A stretch of DNA of 31,956 nucleotides. Origin: JBEKTY01 sp049515555 (lineage in GTDB: Bacteria > Planctomycetota > Planctomycetia > Pirellulales > Thermoguttaceae). How positions within the stretch are numbered: the first letter of the stretch is position 1; each line of letters opens with the position of its first letter. Under the pieces are notes generated by a model. That model ran no database searches. It saw only the letters and a list, made by a program, of their open reading frames with translations, and was not told where the DNA came from. The stretch covers positions 1 through 31,956 of the forward strand of contig JBEKTY010000091.1 in assembly GCA_049515555.1 (NCBI GenBank), read 5' to 3'. Shown piece by piece: positions 1-9,284 of the stretch. Made by a program: the position numbers and the translations under genes.

Positions 1-3000
1 GTCGGCCGAGACGCTGAAATCCTCGGCGGGCGTGGGGATCACGCGGACGACCTTGCCGCCGCGGAGCACCCACAGCTTGCCGCCGTCGGCCACGTTCCAG
101 AGCACGCACGTGCCGGCGTCGGCGCTGGTGCGGGCGATGCGGATCTCGCCGCTGCGCCCGAGCGACTGCTTCCACTTGGGCTGACCGTCAGTCGCGCCGT
201 AGGCGGTGGCCGAGGTGCCCTCGATCACCAACAGCGTGGCAGCGTCCAGGGCCAGCAGCTTGCCCGGGTGACGCCGTTGGCGGAACCAGTCCTGCTGCCA
301 CAGGATCTTGCCCTCCGCGGACCATACGGCCAGCCCCAGGTCGCCGGCGGTGGCGATCCACCGGCCGCCGTCGCCCACGGCGAAGCTGTTGACATGGTCC
401 CGCACCAGGGCCGGAACAAAGCGGTGCGGCAGCCGCTGCGGCAGGCCAAACAGCGCGAACCGCCGCTGCAGGCTGCCATCCGGACCGACCAGGTACAGGT
501 GATAGCCCTCGGCGCTGCGGAGATCGAAGCCCTGGACGGCCACGCCGTCGCCCAGCGCTACCGGCTCGAAGGCGAAGTAGTGCCCAAGGCGCTGCCGCCA
601 GCGGACATGGCCGCTTTCCACGTCCAGGCCATACAGGTTGTGGTCCCAGTTCATCGTATTCATCACCGCCAACTTGCCATCGTGGGTAACGACCAGGTCG
701 CGGACGTGCGGGCCGAACGACTGCTCGGCCGGCGCGAAGTCGGGGTCCGGCGCGCCCGCCGACACCGAATTGTCCATCGGCCCGGGCGCCGGCAAGCGTG
801 GCTGCACGCCGGCCGGGGCCGCCAGGTCCAGGGGCAGATCGCGCGTCGGCGCCGCGCGGAGCTTCAGGCTTGCCTTGCCGCTTGCCGAGCGGCCGCTAAG
901 AAGCTCCGTCGCTTCCAGCGTCAATTCGCCCCGCGGCAGGCCCAGCGGCACGACCAGCTCGCCGCCGGCGCCGTGCGACGAGGCCGAAGCGTAGCGTTCG
1001 TCCAGCAGCGTGCCGTCGGCGGCCAGCAGGCGGACCCTGACGGGCACGGCCGCGGGGATCACCCGGCCGGCCGCATCCAAAACTTCCACCTTCCAGGCGA
1101 TGTTCTGGCCGCCGTCGCAACGGGCTGGCGCTTGCAGCCTCACCCCGGCGATCGCCGCCGGAAGCACGGCGAAGATCCGGGCCGGCATGTTGCGGCAATC
1201 GGCCTGGACCACACCCTCGGCCGGCCGCACCTGCTTGCCGGCAAATACATCGTACACCGCCTGGCCTTCAAGGCCCGAGAGCTTGACCGGCACGACCTGC
1301 GGCAGCAGCGTGGCGCAGCCCAGCGTGACGCGCCACAGGTAGCCCGGGCCCAGCAGCTCGCCGGGCGCGGTGTTGTTGACTACGAACAGGTATCGGCCCT
1401 CTTCGGCCCGCCGCTGGCTGAGGAACACCTCGGGGTTCTCGACCTCGGCCGGGGGCGGCACACCGGCCAGAGCCCGGGCCAGGATTGGCGCGGCGGCCTT
1501 GGCATAGCCCGCCGTCCGCCAGTAGGCATGGTCGTCGGCGGCCAGGCTGGGGTCGCGCTCCCAATGGTCGAACGAAAGAGCCAGTGGTGTGAGATCCTTG
1601 ACCAGCCCGGGGCGGCAGGTGCCGTCGGCGAAGACGGCCACGCCCGCGCCTCGAGCCGCCTTCAGGGCCGCGGCCAGGGCCGGCTCCGGCTCGACCGTCT
1701 GCCCCACCAGCAGCACCGCTTTGTAGCGCCGCAGCGTGTCGGGCCCGAGGTCCTCGGCGAACACGATGCTGGCCGGGCGATGCGCGTGCAGGCAGGCCAC
1801 GTAGGCCTCCATGACGCGGGCGAAATGCCGGCCCGTGGCGCCCACCCAATCGTCGATCTTGTACATCCGACCGCTGGCTACAATGGCCACCGGGTCGCTG
1901 CCGTGCAACTCGGCCAGCCACGGGCCGTATTGCTTTAGCACCCCGTTCAGGCCGCGGTACACGCTCAGCAGGCCGTTCCACGACGTGCGCGGATCGTCGG
2001 TGTTGCCGGCCAGGGCGAACTGCCATTGCGGCACGGGATCGGAGCAGCCCACGCCGTCGGCCCCGCGCATCAGCATCTGCCAGATCGTGGTCAGAACCTG
2101 GTCGCCGGTGCCGGCATCGTTCCAGACCTCGGGATGGCCCCAGGCCTTCTTGCCCGGCCGCTTGTAGAAGTCCACGCCGAACGGGCCGTGATAGGGCAGG
2201 GCCACCTGCTCCCACTGGGCCTGCAGGTCGGTCTCGTCGACGTTCGAGAGCGTGATCGGCGGATAAGACTCGACGTTGCGGAAGGGGCAGGCCACCGCGG
2301 TCACCATGCCCGGCGCCAGCTCGCGCAAGGTGCGGTTGAACATCGCCTGGGCGTCTACGGCGTAGGCCAGGCGGTAGCCGCTGACCCGGTCCAGCACGTC
2401 GTCCCAGGCGCCCGTGTCGGCCGCCCGCTTGAGGGCCGCGGTGCAGGCCGCCTTCTCGGCCGCGGTCTTGCCCGCCCCCGCCCCGCGATCGCCGAAGACC
2501 CACCAGTTAGACGACCAGCTCCAACCCCGGAAAGCCGGATAACCCCGCAAGGCCTCGGTGGTCACCTTCAGGTCGTTAAGGTCTTGCTCCGGCTTGCGGG
2601 AGTCGAAGCCCGGGCCGCCCAGCGGCAGGCCCGCGTCGTTGCCCATCAAGATCGCCATCTGGCTGATCCCCTCCGCGCCGTAGCCGGCCAGCGCCTGGAG
2701 CAGGGCCGGCAGGGTGTAGAGCTTTTCCGGCGCCACGGCCAGCGGGTCGGCCGCCAGTGGCTTCTTAGACGCGCCCGCCTCGGCCAGTGGCACCGCCAGC
2801 GACTTATAAAAGGTATCGACCTCGGCCCGCGGCGTCGCCAGAGAGAAGGCACCCATTTCGCCGGGGTGCCCCAGCCGGTCGACCATCATGTTAAAGCCCA
2901 AGCGGCCGTAGCGCTGGAACCAGGCCGTGGCGATGTCCGGGGCGTCCCACACGCTGGCCTGGGGATAAGTCTGGCGGTAGTCGCCGTAGATCATCGTCCA

Positions 3001-4815
3001 CAACCCCGCGCGGGTGGCACTGGCGTCGCGCCCGTGCTCACCCGGCCCCAGCCACACCGGCTGCCCGACGCAAGTCAAACCCTTGCCGCTGACGCCCAGC
3101 CAATATCGGCCGGGCCGCAGTTGGGCGCTGAGCGACTTGGGCAGCGTGAAATGAAGCTCCTTGACGGCCGGGTCGAAGCGGGCCGTGCCCTCCGCGATGG
3201 GGCGGAACGTTGCAAGCTGGCTGCCACTGCCGGATTGGGTGCCACTGCTGGCTTGCCCAGCAGTGTTAGAAGCACCACCGGCTTGCCCAGCAGTGTGGGA
3301 AGCACTGCTGGACGAGCCAGCAGTGGCACCCAATCCCTGCGGATCGTAGCCGAAGGTGATCCGTAGCTCGGTGCCCTTGGCCGCCGTGATGCCGCGGGTG
3401 TAGACCACCAGCGGGATCTCCTCGCCCCGCGCGAACCAGGCCCGGCCCAGCGGTGTAGCCGCGGCGGCGCTGCCCCGGGCACCGGCCGCGCGGACCTCGA
3501 TGAGCGTCTGCACCTTGTACTCGGCGGCCGTCGCGCCGGTCTGCCAAGGGGTCGTCTCCGGTGTCACCTTGATCTGGTAGAAACCGGCGAAGTCGGCGGG
3601 CACTTGCAGCTTGCGGGGACTGTCCCGATTTTCGTCCGACGAAAATGGGACTGTCGCCTTCAGTTCCAATTCCCGATAATCCAGGATGCCCAACGGCCGG
3701 GCCCAGACTCGCCAGCGGGGCTTGATCTGCCGGCCGCCGCCGTCGAAGCGGATCTGAAAATCGACCGGCTCTCCGGCGAGCCAGGGCCCGCCGTGCGTCA
3801 CCGCTGTCAGCCGCTCGTGGTCGATGCTCACCGACCGCCGGTACTGGCCGGTGGCCAGGTCGTAGACCTGGAACAGCTCGGTGGGATGCCGGCCGCGCAA
3901 CAGGGCTTCGCCCTGCCACAGCCGCAGGCCGTGAATGCCCCCCACGGGCTTCCGCCCGGCGGGGATGGCAAGCGTGATCTGGCCGACGGGCTGGCCGCCG
4001 GGCCCGATCTTGTGGATCACGCTGTCCCCTGCGCCGATTGTGTATAGCGTGCCGTCGGCGTCCACGTCAAAGCCGCCGCTGTCGCCTTCGTAGGTGTTGG
4101 TTCCGCAGCCTGCCGGCCGCTCCCAGCGGAGCTTCCCGTCGAAGCCCACGCACGCCACCTGCGGCCGGCCCCAGAAGAGCAGGTACAGCGCCTGTGTCCG
4201 CTCGCACACGCGAAAGCCCTGTGCCGGGCACTTGTCCCAATGCGGCAGCCCGTAGGCCTGCACCACCTTGCCGTCGGCACGGATCCGCACGATCCGCTCC
4301 CGATGCTGATCCAGGCCGTAGAAGTCGCCGCTGGGGCCCACCTCGACGCTGCCCGCCGCATCCCAGCCCACCTGATCGCTGACCAGGAAATCTGTGACCG
4401 CCAGGACCTTCCGAAACTCCCGGTCGTACAAGGCCACCTGATGCGAGAAATGACCGTGGGCCCCGGCGATCAGGCCGTTGCGGTCGGCCGTGGCGTTGTG
4501 GATGGCGGGCACCGAGGCCCCGCCCACCTTGTCCCGCCCGTCGCGGCCGATGCGCAGGATGTAGCCGCTGTCGTGACCCGCCGACGTGAGATACACCATG
4601 CCGTCCAGCCCGATCGACAGGCTGGCCTGCGCGCAGGAGAAGCTTGGGTCCTCGCGGGAAATGATCTGTTCCAACTCCAAGGGCGGGGCGGATTCCACGA
4701 CCGCGGCCTTGCCCAACCCCGCCACCGCCGCCGCGGGCTTCTCAGCCCCCGCCGCCGTAAGACAGACCCCCAGTACCGCAATCCAGGCCGCCGATCGAAA
4801 CACTCGCTGTCGCAT
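1..4815 (-). CDS. Giant secreted multidomain protein (propeller / glycosidase-like / propeller), 3' end outside window
   Basis: I read this frame without a stop from the ATG at 4815 down to base 1, giving 1605 visible residues; the stop lies outside the window. The N-terminus (MRQRVFRSAAWIAVLGV...) is a signal peptide ending near AAGAE, so the product is exported. Residues about 40-330 carry repeated strands such as GLDGMVYLTSAG and DVDADGTLYTIGAG, as in NHL/SMP-30-like propellers. Residues about 600-960 (GLWTMIYGDYRQ, WGHPEVWNDAGTGDQ) resemble a TIM-barrel glycosidase, and about 960-1110 resembles the Rossmann-like domain that follows such barrels in GH42-type enzymes. From about 1366 on, strands such as HNLYGLDVESGHVRWRQRLG look like a PQQ-type propeller. 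No catalytic pair was identified, so enzyme activity is inferred. Two dispersed repeats are translated in frame, at residues 388-401 and 494-528. Large antisense frames across the gene share its codon register and are shadows. Confidence 0.82.
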   Translation of the reverse strand, partial: MRQRVFRSAAWIAVLGVCLTAAGAEKPAAAVAGLGKAAVVESAPPLELEQIISREDPSFSCAQASLSIGLDGMVYLTSAGHDSGYILRIGRDGRDKVGGASVPAIHNATADRNGLIAGAHGHFSHQVALYDREFRKVLAVTDFLVSDQVGWDAAGSVEVGPSGDFYGLDQHRERIVRIRADGKVVQAYGLPHWDKCPAQGFRVCERTQALYLLFWGRPQVACVGFDGKLRWERPAGCGTNTYEGDSGGFDVDADGTLYTIGAGDSVIHKIGPGGQPVGQITLAIPAGRKPVGGIHGLRLWQGEALLRGRHPTELFQVYDLATGQYRRSVSIDHERLTAVTHGGPWLAGEPVDFQIRFDGGGRQIKPRWRVWARPLGILDYRELELKATVPFSSDENRDSPRKLQVPADFAGFYQIKVTPETTPWQTGATAAEYKVQTLIEVRAAGARGSAAAATPLGRAWFARGEEIPLVVYTRGITAAKGTELRITFGYDPQGLGATAGSSSSASHTAGQAGGASNTAGQASSGTQSGSGSQLATFRPIAEGTARFDPAVKELHFTLPKSLSAQLRPGRYWLGVSGKGLTCVGQPVWLGPGEHGRDASATRAGLWTMIYGDYRQTYPQASVWDAPDIATAWFQRYGRLGFNMMVDRLGHPGEMGAFSLATPRAEVDTFYKSLAVPLAEAGASKKPLAADPLAVAPEKLYTLPALLQALAGYGAEGISQMAILMGNDAGLPLGGPGFDSRKPEQDLNDLKVTTEALRGYPAFRGWSWSSNWWVFGDRGAGAGKTAAEKAACTAALKRAADTGAWDDVLDRVSGYRLAYAVDAQAMFNRTLRELAPGMVTAVACPFRNVESYPPITLSNVDETDLQAQWEQVALPYHGPFGVDFYKRPGKKAWGHPEVWNDAGTGDQVLTTIWQMLMRGADGVGCSDPVPQWQFALAGNTDDPRTSWNGLLSVYRGLNGVLKQYGPWLAELHGSDPVAIVASGRMYKIDDWVGATGRHFARVMEAYVACLHAHRPASIVFAEDLGPDTLRRYKAVLLVGQTVEPEPALAAALKAARGAGVAVFADGTCRPGLVKDLTPLALSFDHWERDPSLAADDHAYWRTAGYAKAAAPILARALAGVPPPAEVENPEVFLSQRRAEEGRYLFVVNNTAPGELLGPGYLWRVTLGCATLLPQVVPVKLSGLEGQAVYDVFAGKQVRPAEGVVQADCRNMPARIFAVLPAAIAGVRLQAPARCDGGQNIAWKVEVLDAAGRVIPAAVPVRVRLLAADGTLLDERYASASSHGAGGELVVPLGLPRGELTLEATELLSGRSASGKASLKLRAAPTRDLPLDLAAPAGVQPRLPAPGPMDNSVSAGAPDPDFAPAEQSFGPHVRDLVVTHDGKLAVMNTMNWDHNLYGLDVESGHVRWRQRLGHYFAFEPVALGDGVAVQGFDLRSAEGYHLYLVGPDGSLQRRFALFGLPQRLPHRFVPALVRDHVNSFAVGDGGRWIATAGDLGLAVWSAEGKILWQQDWFRQRRHPGKLLALDAATLLVIEGTSATAYGATDGQPKWKQSLGRSGEIRIARTSADAGTCVLWNVADGGKLWVLRGGKVVRVIPTPAEDFSVSAD
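3232..3336. repeat. CTGCTGG-type inverted repeat inside the giant gene
   Basis: Perfect 21-bp arms at 3232-3252 and 3316-3336 (GGATTGGGTGCCACTGCTGGC is the left arm's content, read up to GGC) enclose two further partial copies of the motif TGCCCAGCAGTG. On the coding strand it reads as a low-complexity Ala/Gly/Ser/Thr stretch (TAGSSSSASHTAGQAGG...), unlike the flanking protein. It interrupts the gene without breaking the frame. Confidence 0.85.
3615..3655. repeat. Palindromic element, family A, copy 1, in frame in the giant gene
   Basis: GGGGACTGTCCC is followed by ATTTTCGTC and, after one base, GACGAAAAT, then GGGACTGTC. The 9-bp core arms are perfect. On the coding (minus) strand it translates as TVPFSSDENRDSP at residues 388-401, between LELKA and RKLQV. 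The same peptide, with one change, occurs in the DUF763 gene at 20.6 kb. Confidence 0.9.
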
Positions 4816-5033
4816 GGAAGTTCTCGCCTTTCCGGGAGGTGCTGCCGCGCTTGTAAGAGGCTGGACTTTCGTCTTCAGGGGAACTCCAGCATCGTTTGGC
4901 GGCCATGCGTTGTCAACAGGCCGGAATGGGGGTCGGTATGCAGGCTCTTGATTTGTCTGGTTGGCGGGGGTACAAGGAGGTTCGTAGACGTGTCGCGCGA
5001 GGAGTGAACGTGCCCCCAGAGAAGAAGCCACCC

Positions 5034-8000
5034 ATGATTGATCGAGTGCTTTTCGTGGCCGGGCTGCTCGCATGGCTGGGCTGCGGGGCGGCCGCGGCCC
5101 GCGCTGCCGAGCAGAGCGTGCCGGTGCGCAAGGTGGCCGAGGATTTCGAGCAGACCGCCTGGCTGCCGAACCAATGGAGCAACGTCAAGGGACGCCTTTC
5201 GCTTGTGAGCGAGCCGGCCCCGGACGTTAAGACGGGCAAGAGTCTGCAGATCGAGGTGTTCTATTCCGGTCAGGGTTTCGAGCATTTTACGGCCGATCCC
5301 CCTGCGCCGCTGTGGATTCCCGGCGAGGCCCGGAGCGTGAAGCTGCGCTATAAGATCAGCGACGGCCGCTATGCCCTGAAAATGGACTTCGTCGACGGCT
5401 GGGGGCGCGATCAGGTCGCCGGCACGTACCTATCCTGGGACATTCACGGCAATCCGCCGGGTCAATGGGCGACGGCCTCCTTCAAGGTGCCGGCCGGCTG
5501 GGTGCGGCCGCTGCGCATCAGCGGCCTTACGACGCACAACTGGGAAGCCCGCAATGCGAAGAACACGCTCCGTATCCAGGTGGACGACATCGAGGTCGAG
5601 ACCGACATCAAGGACGTGGACGGCAAGACCGGCGTGCTGACGACCTGGGTGCCCGAGCCCCGGCCGGCCAATCCGGCCAAGGCCCTCAAGCAATGCCCGC
5701 CCACGCCGCTGGTGGCCGTGGAGATGACCACCGCTCAGGAGTCCAACGTCTTCACCCGCGTCAAGCCGCAAGTGTGCATTCGTCTGCGGAACTGGAAGCC
5801 CGGCGAGCTGAGCGGCAGGCTGACCGGCCGGCTTTGCGACGCGGCGGGCACGCTCGTCGACGAGTTCGAGCGCCCGATCTCCGCCGACAGCTCGGCGAGC
5901 GTTGCGTTACCGCTGAAGGCCGAGCGGTTCGGACTGTACACGCTCTCCAGCGGGCTCAGTCTGTCCGACGGCAGCCGGCGCTCCGAGAAGCTGGTCCTGG
6001 CGCGGCTTCCCGCCGGAGAGGAGCTCACGGCGCAGCAGAAGCTGGCTTCGCCCTACGGGCTGAACGTTCACAGCGGGGGGAAGATCGCCCTCGTGCCCTT
6101 CCGCCAGGCGGGCATCGTCTGGTTCCGCGAGTATGCCTTCAGCTACGACTGGCTGCTGCGGGCCAAGGGCGACGACGGCCGATACGCCGGCTGGCCCGAC
6201 TTTCGCAAGATCGTCGGCGCGTACGCCGAGGCCGACTGCCTGTGCCTGCCGGTGCTCCAGAAATCGATCAAGCCGCCCGAGATTGCAGAGGGGAAAGCCG
6301 CCGGCCGGGTGGGGCCCGATCGCCAGTGGATCCGGGAGATTTGCAGCATCATCAACGCCTTCCCGCAGATCGCTTATTGGGAACTCGATAACGAATACGA
6401 CCTTCCGGCCGATCACTGGAAGGCCGAGCAGCAGATAGACTGGGCCAACTACCGCGCCTACCATCGGCAATTCGCCGACATCCTGAAACTGCTGGGCGGC
6501 GGGGAGCTGGCCGCGGTCGAGAACGGGCGGGCCGGCATCTGGCCGCAGCGCCTGCTGCGCTGCGTCCAAAGCGGCGACTTCCAGCACGTCGCCGTCGTCA
6601 ACTCGCATCACTACTGCGGGCCCGACGCCCCCGAGACCAACCTCGGCAACTTCAACATGGGTTCCGAAGGCAAACAGCCTGCCCTGCTGTTCGACGAGCT
6701 GCGGGCCGTGCGGCGCGCCGCCGCGGCCGACGGCCAGCCACGCCAGTCCTGGCTCACCGAGTTCGGCTGGGACACGCTGGCCGGACCGGTTGTCTCGCCC
6801 TATCAGCAGGCGGTCTATCTGCCGCGGGCATGGATGCTGGCGATGGCCGCGGGCTGCGACAAGGCCTTCTGGTTCTATAACTTCGACGCGCCCGATCCCA
6901 AGCAGTTCTTCGACGGCTGCGGGCTGCTGGGCGCCCAGGGCCAGCCGAAGCTCGCCTTGTGCTCGATGGCCGGTCTGACCAGTGCCCTGCCCGATCCCCG
7001 CTACGTCGGCGACTTGGAGGCCGGACCGAACACCGGCGGTTATGTCTTTTCGAGCGATGGCCGGCTGGTCGCCGCGCTGTGGACGATCCAAGGCGACGAC
7101 GGCCCCACGGTGCGCTTCCAGGCCGCGCGGCTCCAGGATTACCTGGGCAACCCGCTCGAAGGCAACTCCGTGCGCCTCACCATGGCCCCCGTCTACGCGC
7201 TGGGCCTGAGCAAGAGCGACGTGTGGTACCAGCAAACCGCCTACAGCCTGGAAACACCGCGCCTGGTCCCGGCGTCGGCCGGCGACCCGGTGCGCACGGT
7301 AGTCCGCGTCACAAACAACCGCAGCGGGCCGCTCGCCTGCCATATCAAGCTTGCGCTGCCCGAAGCCTGGCGGGCGGAGCCTCCCGAAGCGTCGGCCAGC
7401 CTGGCGCCGGGCAAAAGTATTGACGTGCCGCTGCTGCTGACCATCGCCCCAACCGAGACGCCGGGCTTCAAGGACGCGGCGCTGGTGGTTTCGGAAGGCG
7501 GGCCGATCAAGCGGATGGCGGTAAAGGTGCTCGTCCAGTCGCCGCTCACGCTGGAGGTGGGCCCGATGGAAGGCCCGCCCGGCCCGACGCAGGTCACCGT
7601 CAAGGTCGGCAACCGCTCGGCCCGGCCCATCGACGGCGTCTTGCGGATGCACGTGCCGCAGACCTGGCAGGCCGCCACGCCTGAGATTCCCATTGCCGGC
7701 CTCAAGCCGCAGGAGGTGCGTGCGATCGCCTGCAAGTTCCAGTGGAGCCCCAACTGGCAGCCGCAGGAAACCGCACAGGTGGTGATCGACTTCGGCCCGG
7801 GCAAGCGGCTCGCCCGGGCGCTGATTCCCAATCAGTATGCCATTCATCGGGCCGGCAAGATCCGCCTGGACGGCCGCCTGGCTGACTGGGGCCCCCAGAC
7901 GCAACTGCCCGACTGGCTGCTGGGCTCGACGGCGGGCGAGTCCCAGGCCGTGGTCCATCTGGCCTGGGCCACCGAGGGCATCTACACCGCCGTGGTGGTC

Positions 8001-8444
8001 CACGACTCGAAGCTCGAGGTGAAAGACCCCCGCAGCTTCTGGGCCGGCGACACGCTGGAAATGTTCCTCGACACGGCCGATGACAAGCGGCCCCGGGCCG
8101 CCGCGGCGGGCGATCATCAGTTCTGGCTCGTCCCGCTGCCCGATGCCAGTCGGGTCTACCTCGGCCGCTGGAAAATGAAAGACGAGATCGCCGCCACGCG
8201 GTACGATATTCCCGGCATCAAGGGCGTCGCCCGCCGCACGCCCGACGGATACGTCATGGAGTTCCTGCTCCCCGCCGAACAGATCGAGGGCTATCGCCCC
8301 CGGATCGGCGCCAGGCTCGGGGTGAACCTCAACCTGACCATCCGCGGACGGCAGCTCGATCGTGAAGCCTACTGGCCCAGTCCCAAGAATTCCGGCGCAA
8401 CGACCCACCCCAATCGCTGGGGCACGCTGCTGCTGGTAGAATAG
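5034..8444 (+). CDS. Secreted glycoside hydrolase-like protein with NEW3-like and CBM9-like domains
   Basis: The product has 1136 residues. Residues 1-25 are a signal peptide (MIDRVLFVAGLLAWLG..., cleavage near ARA-AEQ). Residues about 40-200 form a jelly-roll-like carbohydrate-binding region. Residues about 330-650 look like a clan GH-A TIM barrel: YWELDNEYDLP carries the likely acid/base E454, and SWLTEFGWDT the likely nucleophile E576. Two NEW3-like beta domains follow near 752 and 851 (VVRVTNNRSGP, VTVKVGNRSARP), and from about 941 a CBM9-like domain (KIRLDGRLADWG, then GDTLEMFLDT). It probably degrades a polysaccharide outside the cytoplasm; the substrate cannot be told. The start is uncertain: a GTG at 5010 in the same frame follows GAGGAG at a good distance, while the strong AAGGAGG at 4974-4980 fits neither start well. 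The gene is divergent from the giant secreted protein, 218 bp away. Confidence 0.85.
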   Translation: MIDRVLFVAGLLAWLGCGAAAARAAEQSVPVRKVAEDFEQTAWLPNQWSNVKGRLSLVSEPAPDVKTGKSLQIEVFYSGQGFEHFTADPPAPLWIPGEARSVKLRYKISDGRYALKMDFVDGWGRDQVAGTYLSWDIHGNPPGQWATASFKVPAGWVRPLRISGLTTHNWEARNAKNTLRIQVDDIEVETDIKDVDGKTGVLTTWVPEPRPANPAKALKQCPPTPLVAVEMTTAQESNVFTRVKPQVCIRLRNWKPGELSGRLTGRLCDAAGTLVDEFERPISADSSASVALPLKAERFGLYTLSSGLSLSDGSRRSEKLVLARLPAGEELTAQQKLASPYGLNVHSGGKIALVPFRQAGIVWFREYAFSYDWLLRAKGDDGRYAGWPDFRKIVGAYAEADCLCLPVLQKSIKPPEIAEGKAAGRVGPDRQWIREICSIINAFPQIAYWELDNEYDLPADHWKAEQQIDWANYRAYHRQFADILKLLGGGELAAVENGRAGIWPQRLLRCVQSGDFQHVAVVNSHHYCGPDAPETNLGNFNMGSEGKQPALLFDELRAVRRAAAADGQPRQSWLTEFGWDTLAGPVVSPYQQAVYLPRAWMLAMAAGCDKAFWFYNFDAPDPKQFFDGCGLLGAQGQPKLALCSMAGLTSALPDPRYVGDLEAGPNTGGYVFSSDGRLVAALWTIQGDDGPTVRFQAARLQDYLGNPLEGNSVRLTMAPVYALGLSKSDVWYQQTAYSLETPRLVPASAGDPVRTVVRVTNNRSGPLACHIKLALPEAWRAEPPEASASLAPGKSIDVPLLLTIAPTETPGFKDAALVVSEGGPIKRMAVKVLVQSPLTLEVGPMEGPPGPTQVTVKVGNRSARPIDGVLRMHVPQTWQAATPEIPIAGLKPQEVRAIACKFQWSPNWQPQETAQVVIDFGPGKRLARALIPNQYAIHRAGKIRLDGRLADWGPQTQLPDWLLGSTAGESQAVVHLAWATEGIYTAVVVHDSKLEVKDPRSFWAGDTLEMFLDTADDKRPRAAAAGDHQFWLVPLPDASRVYLGRWKMKDEIAATRYDIPGIKGVARRTPDGYVMEFLLPAEQIEGYRPRIGARLGVNLNLTIRGRQLDREAYWPSPKNSGATTHPNRWGTLLLVE

Positions 8445-8463
8445 GCTGCTGCTGGTGGAGAAA
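8426..8463. repeat. 19-bp imperfect tandem duplication at the 3' end of the glycosidase gene
   Basis: The unit GCTGCTGCTGGTAGAATAG (8426-8444), which encodes the last residues and stop, is followed at once by a diverged copy, GCTGCTGCTGGTGGAGAAA. The second copy lies just before the ribosome binding site of the next gene. Confidence 0.6.
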
Positions 8464-8483
8464 CAAAAAGGAAGGAGTTCGCT

Positions 8484-9284
8484 GTGCCCCGCAAGGACCT
8501 GAAAAACAAACCTCTGGTCGAAGCCATCTTGGAGATCAGGTGGCACTTGCTCCCACTCTTCAAGGCCGAAGGCCAGGCCCAAATGATGGTACCGGGCCGG
8601 GATCCACATTACCGGCTTCTACTCGCGCGCCTCTTTGATCGTTTACAGGGGGAATACCCAGTCCACGAACAGTTGGCGACGGCCAACCTGCCCGACGACA
8701 TGCTCGGCCAGGTCGTGCAGCACCGCTTCCGCTCCGCAAAGGACGAGTGGCCCCTGGTACAAGTTGGTCCGGGAGTGTTCACCGTCAATGATACTCACGG
8801 CTACACTTGGACCGACTTCCAACAGCGGGCCAGGGAGGCGGTAGTGCGGCTATACGATGCCCACCCAAGCGTCGCCGAGCTTCGCATTCAAAGCCTGGTG
8901 CTCCGTTACATCGATGCGGTGGAGTACAATTACAAGGAGGAGAACGCTTTTGCCTTTCTCAGGGATAAGATGAAGCTTGGCGTTAGCTTGCCCGATTCCC
9001 TCTTTCAGAATACCGGTGTGGAAAGCCGGCCGCAGAGTTTTTCCTGGCAAGCCATGTTCCAGTGTTCCAAACCGCCCGGCGCGGTTCACGTCAGTTTTGC
9101 GACAGGGCAGAGGGAAGATAAGCCGGCAATTCTGTGGGAAACGACCGTCCAGTCTGCCGGAGACGACCTGCCGAATATGCCGGATGAATTCCCAGGTTGG
9201 TTCGACGCTGCCCATGAAATCACCGACGAGTGGTTCTTCAAACTCATCGAAGGTGAACTCGAAAGGAGATTCGAAGGTGATTAG
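8484..9284 (+). CDS. TIGR04255 family protein
   Basis: The product has 266 residues. The start is GTG at 8484, six bases after GGAAGGAG (8470-8477). The opening NKPLVEAILEIRW matches the conserved N-terminal motif (NPPIVEA.LEIRF) of TIGR04255, a sporadically distributed family of unknown function. The remainder fits that family's soluble alpha/beta type, with a WPLVQVGPGVFTVND strand and an RYIDAVEYN segment. No signal peptide or membrane segment is seen, so it should be cytoplasmic. It is the first gene of a three-gene overlapping cassette: its stop overlaps the next start by 8 bp. Codon use and base composition look less GC-biased than in the flanking secreted-protein genes, which suggests acquisition, though I have not measured this. 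Confidence 0.82.
   Translation: MPRKDLKNKPLVEAILEIRWHLLPLFKAEGQAQMMVPGRDPHYRLLLARLFDRLQGEYPVHEQLATANLPDDMLGQVVQHRFRSAKDEWPLVQVGPGVFTVNDTHGYTWTDFQQRAREAVVRLYDAHPSVAELRIQSLVLRYIDAVEYNYKEENAFAFLRDKMKLGVSLPDSLFQNTGVESRPQSFSWQAMFQCSKPPGAVHVSFATGQREDKPAILWETTVQSAGDDLPNMPDEFPGWFDAAHEITDEWFFKLIEGELERRFEGD

Noticed and set aside
268..3366. Two long plus-strand frames (268-1938 and 2026-3366)
   Set aside because: Both are antisense to the 1605-codon minus-strand gene in the same codon register, with no recognisable domain or ribosome binding site.
4948..4976. Promoter TTGATT-17-TACAAG for the glycosidase gene
   Set aside because: The -10 candidate is poor and overlaps the Shine-Dalgarno-like AAGGAGG.
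5907..8609. A 900-codon open frame antisense to the glycosidase gene
   Set aside because: Its codons are in register with those of the sense gene, a known effect of high GC content. The translated product has no domains and is rich in Gly, Arg, Val and His, while the sense product has signal peptide, catalytic motifs and binding domains.
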